From Bacteroidales bacterium (GTDB lineage: Bacteria > Bacteroidota > Bacteroidia > Bacteroidales > UBA7960), in assembly GCA_007131125.1 (NCBI GenBank), contig SLRE01000165.1, forward strand, positions 1-5,406: a DNA stretch of 5,406 bases, given 5' to 3'. This document shows, piece after piece, positions 1 to 5,370 of the stretch. How positions within the stretch are numbered: the stretch's first letter is position 1; every line of letters begins with the position of its first letter. Made by a program: the position numbers and the translations under genes. The notes beneath the pieces were generated by a model. That model was not told the DNA's origin and did no database searches. It saw only the letters and a list, made by a program, of their open reading frames with translations.

Positions 1-253
1 TGTTGGTTCTGTGCCGGTTTTCCTTTTTTCTGAATACCAAAGCGGTATTTAGGGCAACACGGTATATCCATGTGGAGAATGTGGCTTCATGGCGGAAAGC
101 CGGAAAAGACTTCCAGGCCTGAAAAACTATTTCCTGGTAAAGGTCTTCGCGGTCTTGCCTGGAATCGGCATAAATGGCAATGACCTTGTGCAGGGCGCCT
201 GCACTTTCCCTGAGCTTTTCAAGGAATAAATCTTTCTGGGCTTTTTCCGGCAT
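1..253 (-). CDS. ECF-type RNA polymerase sigma factor, N-terminal part (runs off the left edge)
   Basis: Reading the minus strand from the ATG at 253-251 gives 84 residues without a stop to the window edge. Residues about 20-72 match sigma-70 region 2, the part that binds the core polymerase and melts the -10 element. Visible motifs are DREDLYQEIVFQAW (34-47), the PAFRHEATFSTWIYR block (51-65) and VALNTAL (66-72). These follow the pattern seen in Bacteroidota ECF sigma factors. The -35-binding region 4 should lie beyond the left edge. The start fits because region 2 begins soon after it, as is usual in ECF factors. There is no Shine-Dalgarno sequence, only an A/T-rich leader. The gene is separated from its minus-strand upstream neighbour by a terminator, so it should have its own promoter between about 254 and 309, but I see no convincing one. 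No anti-sigma gene is visible. The family is secure; target genes and signal are unknown. Confidence 0.88.
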   Translation of the reverse strand, partial: MPEKAQKDLFLEKLRESAGALHKVIAIYADSRQDREDLYQEIVFQAWKSFPAFRHEATFSTWIYRVALNTALVFRKKENRHRTN

Positions 254-309
254 GGTAATTTGATTGCTTTTAACAGGTTAGTATCCTATCGGCCGGAAAA
301 ATTACAAAA

Positions 310-341
310 AAAGAAGCCTTTAATAAAAAAAAGGCTTCTTT
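310..341 (-). terminator. Rho-independent terminator of the DUF6146-like gene
   Basis: A perfect 12-bp inverted repeat pairs 310-321 with 330-341 around an 8-nt A-rich loop. Read on the minus strand, the hairpin runs into seven consecutive T (from 312 down to 306). It lies 54 nt past the stop codon of the minus-strand gene at 395-820. The plus-strand reading has no T-tract beyond three T, so the signal is oriented to minus-strand transcription. It insulates the downstream sigma factor gene from read-through. Confidence 0.85.
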
Positions 342-394
342 GCATGGAAAATAACCCGATGAACAAAAAACATCAGGTCATTTTTTGGGGATTT

Positions 395-820
395 TTACCA
401 TCTTCGCGGGTAATTTGAAAAAACCCTGCATTGCTCATGCATAAACCTGTAGAAATAAAACAGACGGTGATTCAGTTCCTTACCGTAATCAACATCCTTT
501 TCGTATTCTATATAAGTATCAGGTATACATTCCCTGCGCCTGGCAGAGTGAATATGCCGGTTCCATTGGTCTGTCAGTTGTTTGTTCCACTCCTCAAGGT
601 ATGACTGGCTGTAAAACTCTTTGGGTTGGTGTGTCCTTTGAAACCATCCTTCAAAGGCAGCACTGAAAATAACCAGCCTGTATTCTGTGGTGTCTTCCTC
701 TTCTTCTGCCGTGGCAAGGTTCAGGGTGTCGCGGTCGTTCTGTAAAGACGTCCCGCAAAATCCCTGGATGGAAAAAAACATCAATAAAAGCAATGAAAAC
801 AAATTTTTTAAAGGAATCAT
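395..820 (-). CDS. Secreted DUF6146-like protein of unknown function
   Basis: The product has 141 residues. Residues 1-23 form an export signal: a lysine at 5, then a long hydrophobic run. A cysteine at 22 sits where a lipoprotein cysteine could be, but phenylalanine precedes it, so the lipobox is poor and ordinary signal peptidase I cleavage is as likely. A short acidic linker (EEEED, 39-43) leads into a compact aromatic-rich domain, about 46-131. Its elements are YRLVIFSAAFEGWF (47-60), FYSQSYLEEWN (69-79), DQWNRHI (84-90) and DVDYGKELNHRLFYFYRF (109-126). This order, with a Y-S-x-x-Y-L-E segment, a WN-R segment and a D-Y-G-x-E-x-N-x-x-L-x-x-Y segment, is what I recall of the Bacteroidota family DUF6146; the assignment is from memory. 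Cysteines at 98 and 131 could form a disulfide after export. The gene stands alone, with its own terminator at 310-341 and, unusually here, a good ribosome binding site. No biochemical role is known to me. Confidence 0.8.
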   Translation of the reverse strand: MIPLKNLFSLLLLMFFSIQGFCGTSLQNDRDTLNLATAEEEEDTTEYRLVIFSAAFEGWFQRTHQPKEFYSQSYLEEWNKQLTDQWNRHIHSARRRECIPDTYIEYEKDVDYGKELNHRLFYFYRFMHEQCRVFSNYPRRW

Positions 821-830
821 GGTTTTACTT

Positions 831-836
831 CTCCTT
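831..836 (-). promoter_or_regulatory. Shine-Dalgarno sequence (AAGGAG) of the DUF6146-like gene
   Basis: On the minus strand AAGGAG ends 10 nt before the ATG at 820-818. This is the only strong Shine-Dalgarno match before a start in this window; the other genes have A/T-rich leaders, as is common in Bacteroidota. It supports the chosen start. The spacing is slightly long, and use of SD sequences is weak in this phylum, so the match could be partly chance. Confidence 0.5.
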
Positions 837-884
837 TCTTATTTGTTATATTGTATTAACGTTTTCAGGCATAATGTATTGCCA

Positions 885-907
885 TTAAAACTGTTAACAG
901 ATTTTAA
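885..907. promoter_or_regulatory. Palindromic site, possible operator
   Basis: CTGTTAACAG at 891-900 is a perfect 10-bp palindrome. It is flanked by TTAAAA (885-890) and TTTTAA (902-907), which extend the symmetry to 11 bp per arm with one unpaired A at 901. It lies 65 bp upstream of the DUF6146-like start and about 128 bp upstream of the -33 element of the divergent gene. It could bind a dimeric regulator, but AT-rich DNA often contains such symmetry, so the role is inferred. Confidence 0.35.
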
Positions 908-1034
908 AAATGCTTTTGCACTTGTTAAGACACTGAAAATATTTATGATTTCCATTCAATGGGTTTTGGATTTTTTTCATTAAAATATCACGTAACTTTT
1001 TGGATGTTAATTTATTTTAAAACACGGGCAAACA

Positions 1035-1066
1035 TTTGATTTTATTTCAGAAATATTTTATATTTA
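1035..1066 (+). promoter_or_regulatory. Bacteroidota-type promoter for the DJ-1/PfpI gene
   Basis: TTTG at 1035-1038 and TATATTTA at 1059-1066 are separated by 20 nt. The Bacteroidota primary sigma consensus is TTTG near -33 and TAnnTTTG near -7 with 19-21 nt between. Only the last base of the -7 element differs (A for G). Transcription would begin near 1073, giving a leader of about 78 nt before the ATG at 1151. This is the best promoter match in the window. Confidence 0.6.
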
Positions 1067-1087
1067 CAATTTGAATATGTTAAAAAC

Positions 1088-1102
1088 ACCGGAAAATCCG
1101 GT
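1088..1102 (+). other. Small GC-rich hairpin in the DJ-1/PfpI leader
   Basis: ACCGGA (1088-1093) and TCCGGT (1097-1102) form a perfect 6-bp stem with a 3-nt AAA loop inside otherwise AT-rich DNA. It would lie in the 5' leader if transcription starts near 1073, about 48 nt ahead of the start codon. No T-tract follows, so it is not a terminator. It could stabilise the mRNA or be a protein-binding dyad; it may also be chance. Confidence 0.35.
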
Positions 1103-1150
1103 TATTAACAAAATACCGTTATTCATTATTAAACCCAAAAAGAACAAGTC

Positions 1151-1771
1151 ATGAGAAGTTTATTTTTTATTCCCTTATTAGGAATGTTGTTGATGTTTTC
1201 CGGTTGTGCACCTGAACCTGAAATTGCCGAAGAGCCGGGAGTTGTTGACAGAGTTCAGGTTGCAATAATGCTTGGGGAAGGTTTTCACGATGGTGAGGCT
1301 TACATGCCTTATGCCTATTTGACCAATCTTGGCGCTGAAATTACCGTAATTGGCCCGGAAGTGGGAACCGTTACAGCTTACAATACGGATTTTACCATAA
1401 ACATTCAGCGCCCGGTGGCAGATGTTTCAGTGGATGAATTTGATGCGCTTATTTTGCCGGGAGGACAAGCCCCCGCCAAGATCAGGGAAAATGAAGCCGT
1501 GGTGGCATTCGCCAGGGAGTTTTTTGAAAGCGGAAAACCCGTTGCAGCGATATGTCACGGGCCGCAGATCCTGATCACTGCTGGTGTGATGGAAGGTAAA
1601 AATGCTACCGGTTTTGAAGACATCAAAGGTGAGCTGGAAGAGGCCGGAGCCACTTTCCATGATGAAGCCGTGGTGATAGACGGAAACCTCATCACCTCAC
1701 GCACTCCCCCGGACCTTTATGATTTTTCAAAGGCCATCGAAGAAAAATTGATGATGGATCCTGCTTATTAA
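1151..1771 (+). CDS. DJ-1/PfpI superfamily protein exported as a lipoprotein
   Basis: The product has 206 residues. Residues 1-18 are a hydrophobic signal ending in FSGC, with Cys19 as the probable lipidation site, followed by an acidic tether (19-30). The DJ-1/PfpI fold spans about 34-200. Visible landmarks are the first strand and GEGFHDGEAY (42-51), FDALILPGGQAP (97-108), the nucleophile elbow AAICHGPQIL (132-141) with Cys135-His136, and the SRTPPDLYDF segment (183-192). These resemble PfpI/YhbO-type members more than DJ-1 itself. Family members act as stress-related hydrolases, glyoxalase-like or deglycase-like enzymes, with debated peptidase activity. By my alignment the DJ-1 Glu18 equivalent is kept (Glu49), but PfpI Glu12 becomes His46 and PfpI Glu74, of the proposed Cys-His-Glu triad, becomes Ala109. 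Most members are cytoplasmic; this one should sit on a membrane facing outside the cytoplasm. It is a single-gene unit with its own promoter and terminator. The fold is certain; substrate and reaction are not. Confidence 0.92.
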   Translation: MRSLFFIPLLGMLLMFSGCAPEPEIAEEPGVVDRVQVAIMLGEGFHDGEAYMPYAYLTNLGAEITVIGPEVGTVTAYNTDFTINIQRPVADVSVDEFDALILPGGQAPAKIRENEAVVAFAREFFESGKPVAAICHGPQILITAGVMEGKNATGFEDIKGELEEAGATFHDEAVVIDGNLITSRTPPDLYDFSKAIEEKLMMDPAY

Positions 1772-1788
1772 TTCAGAATATTATCATC

Positions 1789-1829
1789 AAAAAAAACCCG
1801 GAGTTTGTTTTTAACTCCGGGTTTTTTTT
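1789..1829. terminator. Bidirectional Rho-independent terminator between convergent genes
   Basis: A perfect 17-bp stem pairs 1789-1805 with 1813-1829 around a 7-nt loop. The core is CCCGGAGTT/AACTCCGGG, flanked by eight A on the left and eight T on the right, so each strand reads a GC-rich hairpin followed by a T-run. It starts 17 nt after the DJ-1/PfpI stop (plus) and ends 11 nt before the M50 protease stop (minus), and should end both transcripts. Confidence 0.93.
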
Positions 1830-1840
1830 GGCACAGGACT

Positions 1841-2926
1841 TTACCTGATTGCCCTTTGTATCAGGATAAGTTCCTTGAGGTTGTCAATGTCCAGAACTCC
1901 CAGAATTTCATCTTTTGAAATAACGGGAACCAGGTAATTGCGTTTCCTGTTCATATCCTGAAACACATCAAAAAGTTTGGCATTGGGTTTAACGGGTTCT
2001 ACATCTGTATTCACGGCATCTTTAATCTTCCCTTCTTTGCCCAGATTGTTTAGCCCGTTAATGATTTCATTTTTTGTGAGTATGCCTTTGTATTTTCCTT
2101 CCGATTTTATGACGAAACCATTATCAGGAATATGAATCAGCTTCTGGGCAGCGTCTCCAAGGGTATCTTCCATATCCAGTTCTGCAAAATTTTTATTCAA
2201 AACATCTTCCACGGAAAACTGCTTTAATGCATCCTGGTATTGGATCATCTCGTATTCCCCTTTGGCGCCCAGTAGAATAAAGATACCAATAATGACAAGG
2301 AAGGGATTGATAAACAGTCCTGCCAGGATAAAGAAAATGGCGAAGATCTGTCCGATATCTTTGGCAATGCGGGTTGCGTCCACCCGTTTCATTTTTATGG
2401 ACAGGGCTGCCCTGAAGAGCCGGCCTCCGTCCATGGGGAAGGCGGGGATCAGGTTAAACACCACGATAAAAATATTGGCGGCCATCAACATTACCAGGAA
2501 ATTTTCCCGGGTGATGGCAACAAACTTCATTTCTTCAAGGTTTACGGGCTGGAATAAAGCCAGGTAAATCCAAATTAATATGGCTATCACAACGTTTACC
2601 AGTGGTCCGGCGGCAGAAACCAGGAACTCTTCCTTTGGCTTTTCCGGCATTTTGGTCATGTGTGCCATACCACCAATAGGCAGGAGGGTTATACCGGTAA
2701 CATTTCCCCCGAATTTTATGGCCGTTAGCGAATGGCCCAGTTCGTGCAGCACCACACAAAAAAACAACGCAAACACAAATAAAACATGCATTAGTATTTG
2801 CGGGGTTTCCAAACCACGATTTAAACTTACAATCACAATCCATGCGATCAGAAAAATAAAGGTCCAGTGAACTTTTACCTTTATCCCGAAAGGTTTTCCT
2901 AAACTTAATGCATACCTGGTTTTCAT
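1841..2926 (-). CDS. M50 family (site-2 protease-like) membrane zinc metalloprotease with C-terminal CBS domains
   Basis: The 361-residue product matches the SpoIVFB/Rip3-like branch of M50, which cuts substrates within the membrane. The start GKPFGIKVKVHWTFIFLI (10-27) is typical. The zinc motif HELGH is at 61-65 (His61, Glu62, His65), and NLIPAFPMDGGR (158-169) supplies the third ligand Asp166. GPLVN (107-111) and LLPIGGMAHM (81-90) are also characteristic. Hydrophobic segments lie near 20-36, 45-70, 103-125, 143-165 and 192-220. A cytosolic tail (about 235-361) reads as two CBS motifs, about 238-300 and 304-356; CBS pairs usually bind adenine nucleotides and may gate the protease. Catalytic residues are intact and the length is normal, so it should be active. 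The substrate is not evident: no anti-sigma factor or pro-protein is adjacent. The gene is convergent with the DJ-1/PfpI gene and divergent from the 536-residue secreted protein. The leader is A-rich without a clear Shine-Dalgarno sequence. Confidence 0.95.
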   Translation of the reverse strand: MKTRYALSLGKPFGIKVKVHWTFIFLIAWIVIVSLNRGLETPQILMHVLFVFALFFCVVLHELGHSLTAIKFGGNVTGITLLPIGGMAHMTKMPEKPKEEFLVSAAGPLVNVVIAILIWIYLALFQPVNLEEMKFVAITRENFLVMLMAANIFIVVFNLIPAFPMDGGRLFRAALSIKMKRVDATRIAKDIGQIFAIFFILAGLFINPFLVIIGIFILLGAKGEYEMIQYQDALKQFSVEDVLNKNFAELDMEDTLGDAAQKLIHIPDNGFVIKSEGKYKGILTKNEIINGLNNLGKEGKIKDAVNTDVEPVKPNAKLFDVFQDMNRKRNYLVPVISKDEILGVLDIDNLKELILIQRAIR

Positions 2927-3005
2927 AATATCTCTTTTTTATTGACTACTAACAAATAACAACTGCCACCTGGGTTTAAAATTTCCGTTTGCGGTTTCCT
3001 TCCAT

Positions 3006-3013
3006 CAAAAATA
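3006..3013 (-). promoter_or_regulatory. Possible -7 promoter element of the M50 protease gene
   Basis: On the minus strand this reads TATTTTTG, a full match to the Bacteroidota -7 consensus TAnnTTTG. Transcription would start near 2999, giving a leader of roughly 73 nt. No TTTG appears at the expected -33 distance; the nearest similar tetramer (TTTC) is 25 nt away. The element is short and the region AT-rich, so it is only a candidate. Confidence 0.35.
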
Positions 3014-3180
3014 GCCATTTGAATGCAATATTCTTAATGAAAAGGGAAAGTTTATGTCAAAACATTACCATTGTTGCATTTTTTGGTTTTGAAAAAAAGA
3101 CCGGTCCAAAAAGGTTTTCTGGTGATAGGGTTTTTGTTGGGTTATTTTGATGATTTGGCCTAATTTTTGGGTGCTGCGGA

Positions 3181-3211
3181 TTTATACAAATGTATTATAG
3201 TCTTATATTTT
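3181..3211 (+). promoter_or_regulatory. Weak promoter candidate for the 536-residue secreted protein
   Basis: TTTA (3181-3184) and TATATTTT (3204-3211) are 19 nt apart, matching the Bacteroidota TTTG-N19-TAnnTTTG layout with one mismatch in each element. Transcription would begin near 3218, leaving a leader of about 20 nt before the ATG at 3239. If correct, the TTG at 3167 lies upstream of the transcript and cannot be the start. Confidence 0.3.
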
Positions 3212-3238
3212 TTGTATCACCAACTCATCTCACCAACC

Positions 3239-4849
3239 ATGAAAAAGATCATTTTGCCTGCCCTGCTCTTGCTGACCTTTGCAATGGCAGGTTTTGCCCA
3301 GAGTCAACAATTAAGAATTTCTCCTTTCCGCTTTGGCGGTGTCCACCCCATGTCTTCGGCTGACGGAGAACCCAGAGGGTTTTTTGTGATCAATACAGAA
3401 TCGGAAGGAAACTGGATGTTCCATTTTTTTGATGCAGAATTAAGGGAAACCGGAAAAACTTTAGTAGAAGCTCCGAGGTTCTCTTTTTTTAACGAGGCGG
3501 TTATTCACAACGACAAAATATTGGTTTCCTTCCTGGTAAATGCTTTCAGGACATCAGCCACCTATGTTTTGCTGGATATGGAAGGCAATGAGCTGGCAAG
3601 GCAAACCCGCACCGACATGCCCATGCTTAACCGTGGGGAACAGTTTTTCCCAAGGGTTTTTGCCCATCCCGAAACGGGGTTTATCATTACCCAGACCATT
3701 CGCGACGGGAATACCGGATATGCAGTTGAGCACCTTAACGAAGAATTAAACACCCTTTGGCGTAAAGAATTTTATGCTCAAAGAGGTACCTACCATGTTT
3801 ATGACCTTTGGGCCGGTTCCCAGGATATTTTGATTTTTGAGGGCAATGAAAGAAGGGGCAACCTGTTGAATGCCAGAGTTGTTTCCCTTGATCCCAAAAC
3901 AGGAAATGAACGCTTTCAAAAACACCTGGCCGATGGCGAGCATGCCTTCTTTCCCATGGCTACCGGTTTTCTTGATAACGGTGAGGCGGTGCTTGCCGGT
4001 ACATATTACCGGGGCGATCAAATCCGTGGTAAAAACTCCAAAGGCCTTTTCTTTGAGAAAATGGACAAGGATGGGAAAACCACCTCAATGGAATTATATG
4101 AATGGAAAGGCCTGAGGCCTTTGTTGCGCACCAGTGTAACAGACTGGTTTTTTAAAGTAATGCCGGAAGTTTGGATCCATGGTCTGGAAATAAACAAAGA
4201 CGGGAGTTTTACTGCAATTGCTGAATTGTATCGTTATTCGGGAGAGGTATCCCAGGTTGACCCCGAAACCCGGAAATTGAAAGAAAGATACCACCGTATC
4301 CGGATTCTGGATTTTATGTTGTTTGGATTTGATGAAGAAGGCAAAATGCAATATGCCGACCGCATCGAAAGGCCGCACATGGTTTTAAAGTTGGATTCGG
4401 AGTTTACCGGGCCTTCGGGTTCTCTTTCAGAGCGTGCAGGAGCAGGTTCTCTTAACAGGGCAAGGGCCATGAAGGAAAAAGGGGCACTTACTTATCGTTT
4501 TCATCAGTTTTCGGAGGACGGCTCCCTTCAGCTGGGTTTTATGAGCTATGAGGCAAAATCTCACTACGCTTACGTTATGGATCTTTTTGAGGAGCGCAAC
4601 ATGGTAAAATTCCCACTTGTTAAATCCAAGCCAAAAATAATTACATATGCCCAGATGATTGACCTTTGCGTAAATCAGTCAGGCTTTGGTTTCATCCTTA
4701 CCGAAATGAACACCCGCTCATTCGACGACTCCGAAGTTTACTGGAGAGGGATGTTTCCGGCTGCAAACGGAAGTATGATTACCTATGAATACCTTCCCCT
4801 GAACGGACAGCTGTCCTTAAACCTCGTGGATATGACAGAAGCCGAATAA
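3239..4849 (+). CDS. Secreted protein of unknown function, probable beta-propeller-like repeats
   Basis: I chose the ATG at 3239 (536 residues) rather than the in-frame TTG at 3167, because it begins a classic signal peptide: MKK, a hydrophobic run, then AGFA before QSQQ, with cleavage expected after Ala20. The mature part has no catalytic motif that I recognise. It repeats a pattern of hydrophobic strand, Asp or Asn, turn with Glu/Gly, then a basic strand: FHFFDAELRETGK (61-73), YVLLDMEGNELAR (109-121), VEHLNEELNTLWR (163-175), VVSLDPKTGNERF (214-226), FFEKMDKDGKT (271-281) and FMLFGFDEEGKM (359-370). The first five recur about every 50 residues, as in beta-propeller blades. A Gly/Ser/Ala/Arg-rich stretch (about 390-412) may be a linker or loop. 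It could belong to a Bacteroidota domain of unknown function (DUF6770 is my tentative recollection). There is no TonB-dependent or type IX sorting signature at the C-terminus, so it is probably periplasmic. The gene stands alone, ahead of a strong terminator. Confidence 0.85.
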   Translation: MKKIILPALLLLTFAMAGFAQSQQLRISPFRFGGVHPMSSADGEPRGFFVINTESEGNWMFHFFDAELRETGKTLVEAPRFSFFNEAVIHNDKILVSFLVNAFRTSATYVLLDMEGNELARQTRTDMPMLNRGEQFFPRVFAHPETGFIITQTIRDGNTGYAVEHLNEELNTLWRKEFYAQRGTYHVYDLWAGSQDILIFEGNERRGNLLNARVVSLDPKTGNERFQKHLADGEHAFFPMATGFLDNGEAVLAGTYYRGDQIRGKNSKGLFFEKMDKDGKTTSMELYEWKGLRPLLRTSVTDWFFKVMPEVWIHGLEINKDGSFTAIAELYRYSGEVSQVDPETRKLKERYHRIRILDFMLFGFDEEGKMQYADRIERPHMVLKLDSEFTGPSGSLSERAGAGSLNRARAMKEKGALTYRFHQFSEDGSLQLGFMSYEAKSHYAYVMDLFEERNMVKFPLVKSKPKIITYAQMIDLCVNQSGFGFILTEMNTRSFDDSEVYWRGMFPAANGSMITYEYLPLNGQLSLNLVDMTEAE

Positions 4850-4868
4850 ACAATGCCATACCGACGTA

Positions 4869-4914
4869 AAAAAGCGGGGCCAACTTCCGGCAATGGAAAA
4901 TGGCCCCGCTTTTT
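4869..4914. terminator. Bidirectional Rho-independent terminator with a two-tier stem
   Basis: A perfect 14-bp outer stem pairs 4869-4882 with 4901-4914, with core AGCGGGGCCA/TGGCCCCGCT and flanking A and T runs. The 18-nt loop can form a further 4-bp stem (TTCC 4885-4888 with GGAA 4895-4898), capped by a 6-nt loop. It lies 20 nt after the stop of the secreted protein (plus) and 29 nt from the stop of the convergent lipoprotein gene (minus). T-runs occur on both strands, so it probably serves both genes. Confidence 0.92.
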
Positions 4915-4942
4915 CGGTTTTTGGGTTTTGAGCAGATTGATT

Positions 4943-5347
4943 TTACTTTTTCCGGAGTTTCATTACCTGCACGTTTCCTTGTCCATCGGTTGAACGCCAG
5001 TGCTGGGTATTCCTTTTGGAGCTCATGATGATCCAGGCTTTGGGATAAGATGAATCTTTACCGGTAATGGAAACCGTTTCGGAAGTGTTGGTCCACCGGA
5101 AATCCCCGGTATTTACAGCATCCAAATGGGCAATGGTGCTGCTGAAAGTCTGGGTACCCCTTCCGTTTGCCATAAAAGTAATGGTTCCTGCATTCTCCAT
5201 CCTGGAAGTAGAACCATCTGCATTGATTACTTCAAATTCTTCAATGGCCCACTCTCCGCTCAACCTTGAAGCAAGCTTTAGCTGGGCAGAGCAGGAAAAT
5301 AAAAACAACGGAAGGACCAGAAACAAAACCATTCGGAGAGTTTTCAT
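4943..5347 (-). CDS. Small lipocalin-like lipoprotein
   Basis: The product has 134 residues. Residues 1-18 are a lipoprotein signal: K2 and R5, a hydrophobic core, and lipobox LFSC with Cys19 as the lipidation site. The mature domain resembles the short Bacteroidota lipocalin-like family. It opens with LSGEWAIEEFEVINADGS (29-46), where G-x-W is the typical first lipocalin strand. GTITFMANGRGTQTF (54-68), FRWTNTSETVSITG (83-96) and a final strand QVMKLRKK (127-134) follow. Such small beta-barrels are envelope proteins whose ligands are mostly unknown; the sequence shows no ligand. No Shine-Dalgarno sequence precedes the ATG. A terminator-like hairpin ends about 24 nt upstream of it, so this gene is either transcribed by read-through or from a promoter overlapping that hairpin. 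The lipoprotein call is strong; the lipocalin-like assignment rests on pattern and is moderate. Confidence 0.85.
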   Translation of the reverse strand: MKTLRMVLFLVLPLFLFSCSAQLKLASRLSGEWAIEEFEVINADGSTSRMENAGTITFMANGRGTQTFSSTIAHLDAVNTGDFRWTNTSETVSITGKDSSYPKAWIIMSSKRNTQHWRSTDGQGNVQVMKLRKK

Positions 5348-5370
5348 GATTTTCTGGAATTAAGTGGTTG

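Larger units (their letters stand above)
821..1150. other. Divergent intergenic region between the DUF6146-like and DJ-1/PfpI genes
   Basis: This 330-bp stretch is very AT-rich and has no convincing gene. A plus-strand reading frame that continues to 983 is low-complexity hydrophobic sequence encoded by AT-rich DNA and overlaps the DUF6146-like gene in antisense, so I do not call it. The region holds the Shine-Dalgarno site at 831-836, a palindrome around 885-907, a plus-strand promoter candidate at 1035-1066 and a small hairpin at 1088-1102. I could not find a convincing TAnnTTTG/TTTG pair for the minus-strand gene. Confidence 0.8.
2927..3238. other. Divergent intergenic region between the M50 protease and the 536-residue secreted protein
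   Basis: This 312-bp AT-rich stretch contains no supported gene. It carries a -7-like element for the M50 gene (3006-3013, minus) and a weak promoter candidate for the secreted protein (3181-3211, plus). A weak 7-bp inverted repeat (3080-3086 with 3106-3112, 19-nt loop) is the only other structure I noticed. In-frame codons continue from 3239 back to a TTG at 3167, but this extension lacks coding features. Confidence 0.75.

Noticed and set aside
687..983. Plus-strand open frame of 98 codons, including a hydrophobic 54-codon part from the ATG at 819
   Set aside because: Its first half is antisense to the DUF6146-like gene and its second half is low-complexity translation of AT-rich intergenic DNA. 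No recognisable family or proper leader is visible.
2262..2870. Several open frames on both strands inside the M50 protease gene
   Set aside because: They overlap a gene with intact family motifs along its whole length, and their translations look like arbitrary out-of-frame sequence.
1..2926. Sigma factor, exported proteins and site-2 protease as one regulated-proteolysis system
   Set aside because: The genes are in separate, terminator-bounded units, no anti-sigma factor is visible, and nothing in the sequence ties them together.
3080..3112. Inverted repeat TTTTTGG / CCAAAAA with a 19-nt spacer
   Set aside because: The stem is short and mostly A-T, the loop is long and no T-tract follows; it is expected by chance in DNA of this composition.
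3540..4470. Multiple 60-95 codon frames inside the 536-residue secreted protein gene
   Set aside because: They are shadows of a continuous frame with a signal peptide; none has a recognisable motif.
5067..5363. Plus-strand open frame of 98 codons opposite the lipocalin-like lipoprotein
   Set aside because: The minus-strand frame has a lipobox and lipocalin-like strand motifs; the plus-strand frame has neither.
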